From NCBI GenBank assembly GCA_002708315.1, contig PANC01000013.1, positions 122,900-186,899 of the forward strand: a stretch of DNA of 64,000 bases. Direction: 5' to 3'. The stretch is from Lentimicrobiaceae bacterium (lineage in GTDB: Bacteria > Bacteroidota > Bacteroidia > Bacteroidales > F082). Each line of letters opens with the position of its first letter. Position 1 is the first letter of the stretch. Below are positions 54,401 to 63,016 of the stretch, piece after piece. The notes under the pieces were generated by a model. That model did not search any database. It saw only the letters and a program-made list of their open reading frames with translations, and was not told where the DNA came from. The translations under genes were made by a program, and so were the position numbers.

Positions 54401-54603
54401 AGAATGGAAACACAGTTAGGCCAGACAAAGTAATTATTGATAAAGATAAGCTGACAATCATTGATTATAAAACTGGAGAAGAAAAAAAAGAGGATGTAAT
54501 ACAAATCAAAGGTTATAAAAGTGTCTTTCAAGACCTGAATTACAAGTATGTAGAAGCAAAGCTAGTGTATCTTAATGATGAAATAAAAATAATTGAATTG
54601 TAA
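51496..54603 (+). CDS. UvrD/AddA-like helicase with C-terminal RecB-type nuclease
   Basis: A 1035-residue superfamily I DNA helicase. Walker A is S-S-A-G-S-G-K-T-T-T (8-17); motif Ia is A-I-T-F-T-N-K-A-A-N-E-M; motif II L-I-D-E-F-Q-D-T (about 389); motif III G-D-A-K-Q-A-I-Y-R-F-R; motif V I-M-T-I-H-K-A-K-G-L-D-F; motif VI Y-V-A-F-T-R-P. The end holds a PD-(D/E)xK nuclease (about 895-1015: G-K-L-I-H-K, then R-P-D-K-V-I-I-D and I-I-D-Y-K-T-G). This is the AddA plan, used to process double-strand breaks. The usual AddB-like partner gene is not adjacent. Confidence 0.9.
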   Translation: MSLDVYKSSAGSGKTTTLVNEYLKIALKNPHSFRHILAITFTNKAANEMKERVISVLKELSSKEIKNSHKLIDLIKYLNYDEFTLIDKSKYLLSLILNNYDDFAISTIDSFIHRIIRTFASDVSLPQNFEVVIDKSDLIPQILNGLYEKVGKDSTLTNFLLGFVMSEADEENNYDPTSRLIDFIDYQINEDGFFEIKKIDNLSLVQLNKIISALKSEINKLKSSIIEKSNEALKICADRNLKAEDFYQGNRGIYKYFNDLSEFKKADDKLFPTKTALKTITEDNWYSSKVDSHKKELIDGISEELEILFEKTKENLVSYLHLRLLFSKIYSLALIHEIRKVFFEFTDKSGKIHISEFNKRISNQISAQPVPFIYERLGRKYRYFLIDEFQDTSILQWKNLLPLIEESLSQGNKNLLVGDAKQAIYRFRNGEVELFANLPELYNRDKTNLSIESENTLKRSFNPKYLDTNYRSREQIIKFNNEFFEVVSSKLSQRTKIIYSELNQTLPPNVIEGGVVSMRFSDNKSESFEDAKLSGIKSIIKEANNKNYGMDQICILCRTKKNASQIFEYLISNQIDVISNESLLLTNSPGVRLLVAFLKLNQNPNNEVALAEFIDGFIKFSDNSLEFHTEYSELSKFKLENLDPVLSRYNVDIPTKLISAYSVFEMVEFALRSFSTSDTTDVFIQYFLDFVFENNINLDEFLILWEGKKDKIFISMPENIAAVQIMTIHKAKGLDFPIVIVDAENRAPKNTKSEYWEPINIENISDLKIGLMPLNKKLNLIGRGDVYEIEEHKSELDFLNLIYVAFTRPKHALYIIGEINSKDLFSKYLIEYLEHKNVWQQDKMGYDFGELPLNSEDSEISNGLLLNKFISEDWTKLISVAPSENIQVDLFSSKSSRAYGKLIHKVLSYIYHEYDLHTTFSNLSDLEILSSSEIDIIKDLVSKVITHPELKKYFQKGLVIKNETEILLKNGNTVRPDKVIIDKDKLTIIDYKTGEEKKEDVIQIKGYKSVFQDLNYKYVEAKLVYLNDEIKIIEL

Positions 54604-54745
54604 ATTAAGAGTGTGATTACTCACACACAAAACCTTTAAACAAATAAATAAAATATTCATTGAAATAATAAAATACTTTTAAGCGTGTTGTAATGATATT
54701 CAACTTAAAATATGTTATTATTTAATAAATTAAAATCTAATACAC

Positions 54746-57700
54746 ATGAGAAATATACTATTAATTTTGATTATTATGTCCAGCATAAACCTATTTTCAC
54801 AGGATGATACAAGGTTATTAAGGTTCCCAGCTGTGCATGGACAAAATGTTGTGTTTACATATTCTGGAGATCTATATTCTGTTCCTCTAAAAGGAGGTAT
54901 TGCTAGAAAACTTACAAGTGATGTAAATGGCTACGAAATGTTTGCCCATTTTTCACCAAATGGAAAAAACATTGCTTTTACAGGGCAATATGATGGTAAT
55001 ACAGAAGTGTTCTTAATCCCCTCTGAAGGTGGTGTCCCTCAACGTTTGACACATACTGCTACTCTCAGCAGAGATGATATTAGCGATAGAATGGGGCCAA
55101 ATAATATTGTTCTAGCATGGAGGGATGACAACAACATTGTTTTTAGATCTAGAAAACAATCTTTTAACTCATTTAAAGGGCAAATATTCCAGGTGAATAA
55201 AGATGGAGGAATGTCAGAGGAGCTTCCATTACCTGCAGGGGGATGGTGTTCATTCTCAGATGATGGATCTAAAATGGCATACAATAGAGTTTTTAGAGAG
55301 TTTAGAACTTGGAAATACTACAGTGGGGGAATGGCAGACAATGTTTGGGTTTATGATTTCAAAACAAAAGAAACCATAAATATTACGAACAATGAAAATC
55401 AAAACATTTTTCCAATGTGGCATGGTGATAAGATATATTTTCTAAGTGACCGTGACCGAACAATGAATATGTTTGTTTATGATCTTAATGACAAAACCAC
55501 AACAAAAATTACAAATTATTCCAATTACGACATTAAGTTTCCTTCCTTAGGAAATGAATCAATTATATATGAGAACGGAGGTTTTATATATAACTATTCC
55601 TTTTCTGACGGAAGTATATCAAAGGTAGAGGTAAAAATAAACAATGACCTTACCACTGGCAGAGACGAGATAAAAGATGCATCAAAGATGATAAATTCTT
55701 GGGCTATATCACCAGATGGTAAACGAGTTGTTTTTGGAGCAAGAGGAGATGTTTATACACTGCCTGCAAAATCTGGTGTAACAAGGAATCTAACAGAATC
55801 ATCAGGGGTACATGATAGAAATGTTGAATGGTCACCAAAAGGCAAATATGTTTCCTACATAAGTGATCGCACAGGTGAAGATGAGATATATATCCAAAAT
55901 CAAGATGGCAAGGAAGATGCAATACAAATAACCTCAGAATCCGATACCTATAAATATAACCCCATTTGGTCTCCCAATGGTAAATATCTTATTTGGGGTG
56001 ATAAAATGGGCCGTCTGAATCTTGTTGACATAAACTCCAAAGAGGTTAATCGGGTTGATGAATCTGAATCATGGGAGATAAGAGATTACTGTTGGTCTCC
56101 TGATAGTAGATGGATTGCATATACAATGCCAATGTCGTTTACAAACAATAGAATATTTATTTACAGTATTGAATCTGGAGAAACAATGCCAGTTACTGAT
56201 ATATGGTATAGCGCAAGTCAGCCATCTTTCGACGATAAAGGGAAATACCTATTCTTTAGTTCATCGCGTGATTTCAATCCCATTTATTCTAGGACTGAGT
56301 GGAATCATGCATACAGGGACATGGATAAAATTTACTTCGTTACGCTTAATAAAAATACACCATCACCCTTTGAACCACAAAATGATGAGGTTAAAGTACA
56401 GACAGATGAGCCCGCAAATTCTGATAGTAAAGACAAGAAGCAAGATGATTCTAGTAAATCTGAATCTGAATTCAAGTTAGATATAGATTTCGAAGGTATA
56501 ATTGGTAGAATAATATCACTACCCATTAAAGCAGCTAATTACTGGAATATTACTGCCATTGGTGATAATGTATACTACAATCAATGGAAATCAGGTGGCA
56601 AAGGCGCCAACTTGATGATGTATAATTTAAAAAAGCAGAAAGAGACCAACCTTGGAAGTATAGGCTCTTATGTAATATCTGCTGACCACAATAAAATGCT
56701 TGTTAATGTAAAGGGGAAATATGCTGTTATTAGTCTGCCCAAAAGCAAAGTTAAGCCAACGGAATATATAGACCTATCTAACATGAAGGTAATGGTAAAC
56801 CTAAAACAAGAATGGACTCAGATTTACAATGAATCCTGGCGTCAAATGAGAGACTTCTTTTATGCACCAAATATGCACGGACTTGACTGGCCAGAAATAC
56901 AGCAAAAGTATGATGTTCTTCTACCATATGTTAACAATAGGAATGACCTCAACTATGTAATTGGTGAAATGATCGGAGAGCTAAGTGTTGGTCATGCTTA
57001 TGTTTCTGGAGGAGATAAGCCAAAACCAAATAGAATTCAGCTTGGGCTTTTAGGCGCTAAGATATCAAAGGATGACTCTGGTTATTTTGTTATAGACGAG
57101 ATTCTTGTGGGTGAGAATTGGACAAAAAAATCTCGTGCACCTCTAACGGAAGTTGGTGTTGATGTTAGTGAAGGGGATTATATAATAGCTATAGATGGAA
57201 AATCAACAAAGAATGTCAATGATATCTACAGCATGCTTATTGATAAAGCTGGAAAAAGTGTAATTATATCCATTAATTCCAAACCAGAGGTAGATGGTGC
57301 TCATGATGAAATAATCACTCCTACTTCAAATGAATCTGGATTGTATTATTACACATGGGTAATGGAGAATACCGAAAAGGTAAATCTGGCTACGGATGGG
57401 CAAGTTGGATACATTCACATACCAGACATGGGTCCAGACGGATTAAATGAATTTGTAAAGCACTTTTATCCTCAACTTAATAAAAGAGCACTTATCATTG
57501 ACGACAGAGGTAATGGTGGTGGAAATGTATCTCCAATGCTAATTGAGAGACTTAACCGTGAATTAGCCTTATATGGAATGTCACGAAATAATAGTGTAAA
57601 TACAAAGCCTCGTGAAATGATGCTTGGACCCAAGGTTCTTATACTAGACAACTATTCTGCATCTGATGGTGATCTATTTCCTTATCAGTTTAAAAAATTA

Positions 57701-58000
57701 GAAATGGGAACACTAGTTGGAGTTAGATCATGGGGTGGTGTAGTTGGTATAAGAGGTTCGATGCCATTTATAGATGGTGGTGACCTTAGAAGACCTGAAT
57801 TTGCGCCATTTGACGAGAATGGAAATTGGGTTATAGAGGGTTATGGAGTAGACCCTGATATTGTTATTGATAATGATCCAGCTCAAGAATATGAGGGTAA
57901 TGATGAGCAGCTTAACAAAGCCATAGAAATTATCTTAGAACAACTCAAGGATTACAAACCTCTTCCTGATATTCCACCATATCCGGATAAATCAAAATAA
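54746..58000 (+). CDS. Tricorn-type S41 protease
   Basis: A 1084-residue exported protease: signal peptide (1-18), two stacked beta-propellers (about 20-310 and 310-540, repeats such as W-S-P-N-G-K-Y and W-S-P-D-S-R-W), an acidic Asp/Lys/Ser-rich linker (about 540-580), a helical C1-like domain (about 680-760), a PDZ domain (about 775-860) and an S41 core. The catalytic Ser973-Asp974 lies in N-Y-S-A-S-D-G-D and the charge-relay His is in L-S-V-G-H-A-Y. Tricorn proteases trim oligopeptides; here a periplasmic role is likely. It is monocistronic, with a terminator after it. Confidence 0.92.
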   Translation: MRNILLILIIMSSINLFSQDDTRLLRFPAVHGQNVVFTYSGDLYSVPLKGGIARKLTSDVNGYEMFAHFSPNGKNIAFTGQYDGNTEVFLIPSEGGVPQRLTHTATLSRDDISDRMGPNNIVLAWRDDNNIVFRSRKQSFNSFKGQIFQVNKDGGMSEELPLPAGGWCSFSDDGSKMAYNRVFREFRTWKYYSGGMADNVWVYDFKTKETINITNNENQNIFPMWHGDKIYFLSDRDRTMNMFVYDLNDKTTTKITNYSNYDIKFPSLGNESIIYENGGFIYNYSFSDGSISKVEVKINNDLTTGRDEIKDASKMINSWAISPDGKRVVFGARGDVYTLPAKSGVTRNLTESSGVHDRNVEWSPKGKYVSYISDRTGEDEIYIQNQDGKEDAIQITSESDTYKYNPIWSPNGKYLIWGDKMGRLNLVDINSKEVNRVDESESWEIRDYCWSPDSRWIAYTMPMSFTNNRIFIYSIESGETMPVTDIWYSASQPSFDDKGKYLFFSSSRDFNPIYSRTEWNHAYRDMDKIYFVTLNKNTPSPFEPQNDEVKVQTDEPANSDSKDKKQDDSSKSESEFKLDIDFEGIIGRIISLPIKAANYWNITAIGDNVYYNQWKSGGKGANLMMYNLKKQKETNLGSIGSYVISADHNKMLVNVKGKYAVISLPKSKVKPTEYIDLSNMKVMVNLKQEWTQIYNESWRQMRDFFYAPNMHGLDWPEIQQKYDVLLPYVNNRNDLNYVIGEMIGELSVGHAYVSGGDKPKPNRIQLGLLGAKISKDDSGYFVIDEILVGENWTKKSRAPLTEVGVDVSEGDYIIAIDGKSTKNVNDIYSMLIDKAGKSVIISINSKPEVDGAHDEIITPTSNESGLYYYTWVMENTEKVNLATDGQVGYIHIPDMGPDGLNEFVKHFYPQLNKRALIIDDRGNGGGNVSPMLIERLNRELALYGMSRNNSVNTKPREMMLGPKVLILDNYSASDGDLFPYQFKKLEMGTLVGVRSWGGVVGIRGSMPFIDGGDLRRPEFAPFDENGNWVIEGYGVDPDIVIDNDPAQEYEGNDEQLNKAIEIILEQLKDYKPLPDIPPYPDKSK

Positions 58001-58030
58001 AAGCAGTTATTTAGTAATCAGGATGGCTCA

Positions 58031-58066
58031 AATCCCCAAACGGATAATTAATCTCGTTTGGGGATT
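58031..58066 (+). terminator. Intrinsic terminator of the tricorn protease gene
   Basis: A perfect 12-bp stem (AATCCCCAAACG / CGTTTGGGGATT) with a 12-base loop, 31 bases after the stop, followed by AATTATTAT. Confidence 0.85.
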
Positions 58067-58139
58067 AATTATTATAAACCAATGCTATTGCTGGAATAAC
58101 CTTTAAATAACAATCCAAAATAACCTACGTTATTTTATT

Positions 58140-58757
58140 ATGAATAATCCATTTAAAGATGTAACCCTCTTAATATTTACAGTAGTTATATTATTTGGCT
58201 TTGGTAATAAATATAAATTGGCAGATATTATTGACTCCGATTATATAACAACTGATGATGGTCCTGCGATTAACTGGACTGAAGATAGGAAATTAACCCA
58301 ATCTGACTTCAAGGCTACTCAAAAAGGATATAAAGCTCATACTGCAGCAATCACCTCCAGTTCATTTGGTTATGATATCTCAATTCAAAATGGTGAAGTA
58401 AATGGACATATATATGTGAGGTTCTATTGTAACAGTTCATGGTGGAACCCTAAATCCTTAGAAAGCGATAGATCAGAAGAAATACTTCAGCATGAACAAT
58501 TGCATTTCGATATATGTGAGTTATATGGCAGAAAAATGTATAAAGAAATATTGACATTAAAAAAGTTAAATAAACTAAATCAAAAGAACCTTAATAGGAT
58601 GTATTCAAAGCTTGAAAAAGAATATCAAAAATATCAAAATAGATATGATAAGGAAACCGACCATAGCCTAAATTCAAAAAGTCAAAAGAGGTGGAATGCA
58701 AGGGTCCAAGATGATATAGTTAGATCTCAAACTTATGCTGATTACTACACCTTCTAA
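58140..58757 (+). CDS. DUF922 family protein (putative zinc protease-like)
   Basis: A 205-residue exported or anchored protein with an N-terminal hydrophobic segment (about 8-24). The DUF922 signature is visible: I-N-W-T-E-D-R-K-L-T-Q-S-D-F-K and, after it, L-Q-H-E-Q-L-H-F-D (His118-Glu119-x2-His122), a zinc-binding H-E-x-x-H motif. A coiled-coil-like tail (about 140-185, Lys/Glu/Gln rich) follows. The activity is unproven. It sits between a tricorn protease and an alpha/beta hydrolase, all on the plus strand but separated by gaps. Confidence 0.8.
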   Translation: MNNPFKDVTLLIFTVVILFGFGNKYKLADIIDSDYITTDDGPAINWTEDRKLTQSDFKATQKGYKAHTAAITSSSFGYDISIQNGEVNGHIYVRFYCNSSWWNPKSLESDRSEEILQHEQLHFDICELYGRKMYKEILTLKKLNKLNQKNLNRMYSKLEKEYQKYQNRYDKETDHSLNSKSQKRWNARVQDDIVRSQTYADYYTF

Positions 58758-58815
58758 ACAATAATCTTGAATACGGGTTATTAATACCAATGATATGCTT
58801 AACAAGTAATTTAAC

Positions 58816-58823
58816 TACATTTG
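58816..58823 (+). promoter_or_regulatory. Possible -7 element of the hydrolase-helicase pair (TACATTTG)
   Basis: TACATTTG fits TAnnTTTG and lies 22 bases before the ATG at 58845. There is no well-placed TTG upstream. Confidence 0.42.
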
Positions 58824-58844
58824 TTCAAACCAATTTGAAGGTTC

Positions 58845-59783
58845 ATGAAAACAGATCGCATAAAAGGTTTTATTACCGAAAAAATACTTTTGCCGGAGGA
58901 CAATGAAGGTACGGTAGAAGCAACTTTAGTAAAAAAAACTACCGATAATAGTTCTGAAAAAGCAATCCTTTATATTCACGGATTTGTAGATTATTTCTTT
59001 CAATATCATTTTGCAGATTGGTTAGTTGATAACGGGTGGAATTTCTACGCTCTAGACCTTCGTAAATATGGAAGGTCTTTACTTAAGCATCAGAAACCAA
59101 ATATGATATCTGACTTGCGAGATTATTTCAATGAAATTGACATATCTATAGACTTGATAAAGTCAAGAGATAAAAATGATAAAATAGTAATGATTGGTCA
59201 TAGCACAGGAGGACTGATTAGTACACTATATGCTGATTACCATAAGGATGGCAACAAAATTGAAGGGCTAATTTTAAATAGTCCTTTTTTTGAATTCAAC
59301 AACCCTCCATGGTTCAGAAAGATAATATTACCAATTGTAGCAAAATTGGGACGAAAGTTTCCAAAATTACAATCTCCAGAAGGCTTGAAAGAAGGATATG
59401 CAAGCAGTATACACAAAGATTACCATGGAATATGGGAATTTGATCTCGACAAAAAACCCATAGGAGGATTTAGTATAAATTTTGGATGGATTTCAGCAAT
59501 ATTTTATGGTCATAGAAGTTTGCAAAGCGGGCTTGATATTAATGTGCCTATTTTGGTGATGTACTCATCCAAAAGTGTCAAACCTGGGAGATACAATAAA
59601 AATATGCACTCTGCTGATGCAGTTTTAAATGTTGACCAAATAAAACAATATTCAAAAGTGTTGGGGAAAAAAGTTAACACCGCAGAAATACAAAATGGTA
59701 TTCATGATCTGGTACTAAGTAATGAAGAAGCAAGAAAACTTGTATATTCTAATATTTCTGAGTTTTTAAACCTTATTGATTGA
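58845..59783 (+). CDS. Alpha/beta hydrolase (monoacylglycerol lipase-like)
   Basis: A 312-residue serine hydrolase. The oxyanion strand is I-L-Y-I-H-G-F (about 41-47), the nucleophile is Ser120 in G-H-S-T-G-G and the late G-I-H-D-L (about 286) supplies the His. The L-D-L-R-K-Y-G-R block resembles the 'DxRGxGxS' of lysophospholipases and monoacylglycerol lipases. There is no signal peptide. It ends one base before the DEAD-box helicase start, so the two are cotranscribed, though no functional link is evident. Confidence 0.86.
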   Translation: MKTDRIKGFITEKILLPEDNEGTVEATLVKKTTDNSSEKAILYIHGFVDYFFQYHFADWLVDNGWNFYALDLRKYGRSLLKHQKPNMISDLRDYFNEIDISIDLIKSRDKNDKIVMIGHSTGGLISTLYADYHKDGNKIEGLILNSPFFEFNNPPWFRKIILPIVAKLGRKFPKLQSPEGLKEGYASSIHKDYHGIWEFDLDKKPIGGFSINFGWISAIFYGHRSLQSGLDINVPILVMYSSKSVKPGRYNKNMHSADAVLNVDQIKQYSKVLGKKVNTAEIQNGIHDLVLSNEEARKLVYSNISEFLNLID

Positions 59784-59784
59784 A

Positions 59785-61023
59785 ATGAAATTTGAAGACT
59801 ATAGAATATCTGAGGATATAAAAAAGAATATAAAAGATCTAGGGTTTAAAAAACCCACTGACATACAATACAAAGCAATACCTCCTATTTTGAGGGGTGA
59901 AGATGTGCTTGCAATAGCACAAACAGGCACTGGTAAAACAGCAGCATTTGCTATACCAATAATTCATTTAATTGATCAACAAAAGTCAAGTGGATCTGCA
60001 AAGGGAATTCAAGCTCTAGTTTTAGTACCAACCCGTGAATTAGCCATCCAAATAACAGATGCATTTGAGGTAATTGGGAACAACACCAAAGTAACTACTA
60101 ATGCTGTATATGGAGGCGTAGAGCAGGATCCCCAAATAAATAACCTCAAAGATGGCACTGACGTTCTAGTTGCAACACCTGGACGAATGTTTGATCTAAT
60201 AAATCAAAAATATATTGACCTTACGTACCTAAAGGTTTTAATATTAGATGAAGCTGACCATATGTTGGATCTTGGATTCATAAAAGATATTAGGGACATA
60301 CAGAGGCATATCCCTAAACAGCATCAAACACTCTTCTTTTCAGCTACAATAAATAAGTCCATAAAGAAGCTTGCTTATTCTTTAGTTAGTAATCCAATTA
60401 GAATTCAAATCTCCCCAAAAAATCCAGTTGCTAAAAACATAGAACACTCTGTTGCATTTATTGAAATGGATGATAAAAGGTTTTTTCTCGAAAGGGTTAT
60501 AAATAATTATCCAGATTCAAAAGTGCTTACATTTGTAAGAACTAAAGTGCGTGCTGAACGAGTTATGAAAGCTCTTAATAGAGTTGGAATAAAAAGTGAA
60601 ACAATACATGGTGAAAAAGAACAAAGTGATCGAATTGAAGTTCTAAATAAATTCAAGACTGGCATAACCAATGTATTGATAGCTACAGATGTTAGCTCAA
60701 GAGGCATTGATATTCCGGGTGTTGATTATGTAATAAACTACGATATGCCTGAACAGGTCGAAAACTATGTTCATCGGGTTGGAAGAACTGGAAGAGGTTC
60801 AGAAAAAGGACAAGCTGTTTCATTTTGCAGCAAAGGAGAAAAGACCCTTCTGGAAGACATCGAAAATTACCTAGAAAAACCCATTGGTACTCTTGATATA
60901 AGTAAATCTGATTATTTAGAAACCCTTGAAATATCAAACGAGTCTCACTCAGATTGGAAAACATTAATAAGGGAAAATGAGGAAATGATCTCGAAAAAGA
61001 AAAAGAAAAAAAAGAAAAAATAG
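59785..61023 (+). CDS. DEAD-box RNA helicase
   Basis: A 412-residue RNA helicase core. Q motif (F-K-K-P-T-D-I-Q), motif I A-Q-T-G-T-G-K-T, Ia P-T-R-E-L-A, II D-E-A-D, III S-A-T, V D-V-S-S-R-G-I-D and VI H-R-V-G-R-T-G-R are all present. It resembles RhlE-type helicases used in ribosome assembly and RNA decay. The tail is a run of nine lysines encoded by an A-rich stretch (60993-61020), likely for RNA binding. The ATG at 59785 is preferred to a TTG three codons upstream that would overlap the hydrolase. Its stop abuts the converging osmC gene. Confidence 0.94.
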   Translation: MKFEDYRISEDIKKNIKDLGFKKPTDIQYKAIPPILRGEDVLAIAQTGTGKTAAFAIPIIHLIDQQKSSGSAKGIQALVLVPTRELAIQITDAFEVIGNNTKVTTNAVYGGVEQDPQINNLKDGTDVLVATPGRMFDLINQKYIDLTYLKVLILDEADHMLDLGFIKDIRDIQRHIPKQHQTLFFSATINKSIKKLAYSLVSNPIRIQISPKNPVAKNIEHSVAFIEMDDKRFFLERVINNYPDSKVLTFVRTKVRAERVMKALNRVGIKSETIHGEKEQSDRIEVLNKFKTGITNVLIATDVSSRGIDIPGVDYVINYDMPEQVENYVHRVGRTGRGSEKGQAVSFCSKGEKTLLEDIENYLEKPIGTLDISKSDYLETLEISNESHSDWKTLIRENEEMISKKKKKKKKK

Positions 61024-61440
61024 CTACTCTTCCACTCTTATCTCATATGTTACTTCAGCGGCCTTACCAAGCATTGCGTTAACACCACAATACCTTTCCT
61101 GGGATAGATTAATTGCTTTTTCTAACTTAGAATAAGGCAAATCTTTGCCCTTAAAAGAATACACCAAATGAATCTTATCATAATATTTAGGGTGCTCCTC
61201 GGTGAGTTCACCTGTTACTTCCACATCAAAAGTATCTGGCACTATTCGCATTTTAGCTAAAATAGACACTACATCCATACCCGTGCAGCCACCTAATGAA
61301 ACAAGCGACAGAGCTTTGGGGCGAGGTCCTGTATTCTTCCCACCAACTTTCTCATCAGCATCCAACTTTATTTTAAAGTCATTAACTTCAGCTTCAAATG
61401 CCATTTCACCAGACCAAGAAACATTAACTTTATTGTTCAT
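61024..61440 (-). CDS. OsmC-family protein
   Basis: A 138-residue OsmC/Ohr-fold protein. The two conserved cysteines are Cys52 (G-G-C-T-G-M-D-V) and Cys118 (E-R-Y-C-G-V). Family members reduce organic hydroperoxides with these thiols or have uncertain roles. The 'GGC-TGMDV' form is typical of the YhfA-like branch, not the Ohr branch. It has no partner; the minus-strand word TATTTTTG upstream may be its promoter. Confidence 0.9.
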   Translation of the reverse strand: MNNKVNVSWSGEMAFEAEVNDFKIKLDADEKVGGKNTGPRPKALSLVSLGGCTGMDVVSILAKMRIVPDTFDVEVTGELTEEHPKYYDKIHLVYSFKGKDLPYSKLEKAINLSQERYCGVNAMLGKAAEVTYEIRVEE

Positions 61441-61463
61441 TCTATTTGAGTTAAATTTTTTGG

Positions 61464-61471
61464 CAAAAATA
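61464..61471 (-). promoter_or_regulatory. Possible -7 element of osmC gene (TATTTTTG)
   Basis: Minus-strand TATTTTTG fits TAnnTTTG, 24 bases before the ATG at 61440. TTTG (61499-61496) is 24 bases further up, one base over the usual spacing. Confidence 0.5.
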
Positions 61472-61536
61472 CGGATTTCTATTTGGAATGATATCCAAAT
61501 AATGATATGATAGAAAGACTAAATATAAGTTAGATA

Positions 61537-62016
61537 TTATTTTTTTTGAGAAAACTCAATGTAATCTGGATAGCTGAAGTCTCTTCTAGCAACTTCTTGG
61601 GAGAAAGTAAAATAGGTAACCTCACCTTTGGCGCATAGTTCATCATTAGCATTTCTCAGCTCTACTTCCATATCAATTAGATTCCTTCTTTTCTTCTTCA
61701 AAAAGGCTTTTAGGGTAATTTTATCGTTAAGCATAGAAACTGGTTTTATATACTTTACATTCATAGTTGATGTTACGCCAGCTGTTTTAAATTTGATTTG
61801 TACATACCAAGAAGCAATCTCATCTATGAGAGTAGCCTGAATTCCTCCATGAAGCATATTATGATATCCCTGCATATAATTTATTGGCTTCCACTCACAT
61901 ATTATATCATCTCCATCCTCAAAGAACTCCATACGCAAACCATATTCATTATTAGGTGAACATGCATAGCAATTATACCCAGGATATTTTGGATAAGGAT
62001 TTAATATCTTTTTCAT
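61537..62016 (-). CDS. PaaI-family hotdog thioesterase
   Basis: A 159-residue thioesterase. The N-terminus carries C-Y-A-C-S-P-N-N-E-Y-G-L, the 'CxxCGxxNxxGL' block seen in this PaaI branch, and the active-site helix opens L-H-G-G-I-Q-A-T-L-I-D-E (about 56-67), with the expected H-G-G and Asp/Glu. It hydrolyses acyl-CoAs; the substrate is unknown. It starts four bases inside the MORN-repeat gene (ATGA-type overlap at 62013-62016), so translation is probably coupled. Confidence 0.84.
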   Translation of the reverse strand: MKKILNPYPKYPGYNCYACSPNNEYGLRMEFFEDGDDIICEWKPINYMQGYHNMLHGGIQATLIDEIASWYVQIKFKTAGVTSTMNVKYIKPVSMLNDKITLKAFLKKKRRNLIDMEVELRNANDELCAKGEVTYFTFSQEVARRDFSYPDYIEFSQKK

Positions 62017-62759
62017 TTTACCACCTCACCTTTCTTATACTTAATGGTTTCATTGAGCGTACCAGTTTCATCATAATAATACCATTTTCCTGTTCTCTCT
62101 CCATTTTTAAATGAACCTTTAAGTTTTAAATTTCCATTACTATAGAATTCTTTGGAGATACCAATGCTAACACCATCCTCATAATAACTCTCACTTCTAA
62201 TACTATCGTTGGAATGAAATGTATATTGCAGGCCATCAAACTGTCCATTCTTATAGTTGTAATCTGCTATCAATACACCTTCTGTATTATACCATTTAGA
62301 ATTACCATTTTTCTCTCCATGTAGATAGTTACTTTCTTCTTGAATTAGGCCTCGGTCATAGAATACAACTTTCTTGCCACTGAGTATACCATTGATATAC
62401 TCTTCACTCAACTTAAGTTTACCACCAACTTTAAATATTATTTTTTTACCATTAAGTATGTCATTTGAGTATTCTGCTTGCTCCTCTATATACCCTCTCT
62501 TACTCAATTTAATATAAAGACCATTCTTTAATCCATGAGAATAATTTTCAATAATATGTATTTGTCCTGAATTAAAATAAGTTATCCAATTTCCATCCTT
62601 TAGCCCATTTATATAATTACCCTTAACGTATAATTTACCCACCTTGGCATAAAATGGACCTTCAGATATACTATCCTCTGAAACATTTGATTCTTGGGAA
62701 ATAGAATATGAAACTAAAAAACAATTTAGTATTAAAAGAGTGAGAATTTTTTTCATCAT
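62013..62759 (-). CDS. MORN/YwqK-type repeat protein, exported
   Basis: A 248-residue protein with a signal peptide (about 1-21) and about ten beta-hairpin repeats of the form x-G-x-x-x-G-x-W/K-x-x-Y/F (K-D-G-N-W-I-T-Y-F, K-N-G-L-Y-I-K, R-T-G-K-W-Y-Y-Y-D). This is the YwqK/MORN_2 variant that databases often label as an antitoxin; nothing here supports a toxin-antitoxin system. The repeats probably act as a surface for binding envelope partners. It overlaps the downstream thioesterase. Confidence 0.83.
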   Translation of the reverse strand: MMKKILTLLILNCFLVSYSISQESNVSEDSISEGPFYAKVGKLYVKGNYINGLKDGNWITYFNSGQIHIIENYSHGLKNGLYIKLSKRGYIEEQAEYSNDILNGKKIIFKVGGKLKLSEEYINGILSGKKVVFYDRGLIQEESNYLHGEKNGNSKWYNTEGVLIADYNYKNGQFDGLQYTFHSNDSIRSESYYEDGVSIGISKEFYSNGNLKLKGSFKNGERTGKWYYYDETGTLNETIKYKKGEVVK

Positions 62760-62778
62760 AACATAAACTGAATTATTG

Positions 62779-62811
62779 CAAAGGTATTTTAATAACCCAA
62801 TAAAGTATCAA
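62779..62811 (-). promoter_or_regulatory. Bacteroidota-type promoter for the MORN/thioesterase pair
   Basis: Minus-strand TTG (62811-62809), 22 bases, then TACCTTTG (62786-62779), a full TTG-N17-23-TAnnTTTG match. The start site would be near 62772, with a leader of about 13 bases. Confidence 0.6.
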
Positions 62812-62990
62812 TCATGTGCGTAAAAGGTAGTAATTGAATTGCTATAGTTCGATAATTATTATTCGCATTTTAGAACCACAATCAAAAATATTTCAATGGA
62901 AAGATACTCTCTAGATTACCTATGGATTACTGTTTGTTTACCAGCTAATAGTTGTACTAATTGATAACTTTAGGAGGCCATAAAAAAGAA

Positions 62991-63016
62991 CAGGCCGGAA
63001 AAAAATTCCCGACCTG
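62991..63016 (-). terminator. Probable rimO terminator
   Basis: On the minus strand CAGGTCGGGAA pairs imperfectly with TTCCGGCCTG around a T-rich loop and is followed by TTCTTTTTTA. It lies about 220 bases after the rimO stop, in line with an imperfect but U-tailed intrinsic terminator. Confidence 0.6.

Noticed and set aside
54611..54626. Small hairpin (GTGTGA / TCACAC) after the AddA-like gene
   Set aside because: Only six base pairs and no T run after it, so it was not called a terminator.
62013..62759. Reading the YwqK-like gene as an antitoxin of a toxin-antitoxin pair
   Set aside because: The name is a database label for MORN-type repeats; the adjoining gene is a thioesterase, not a toxin, and the protein has a signal peptide.
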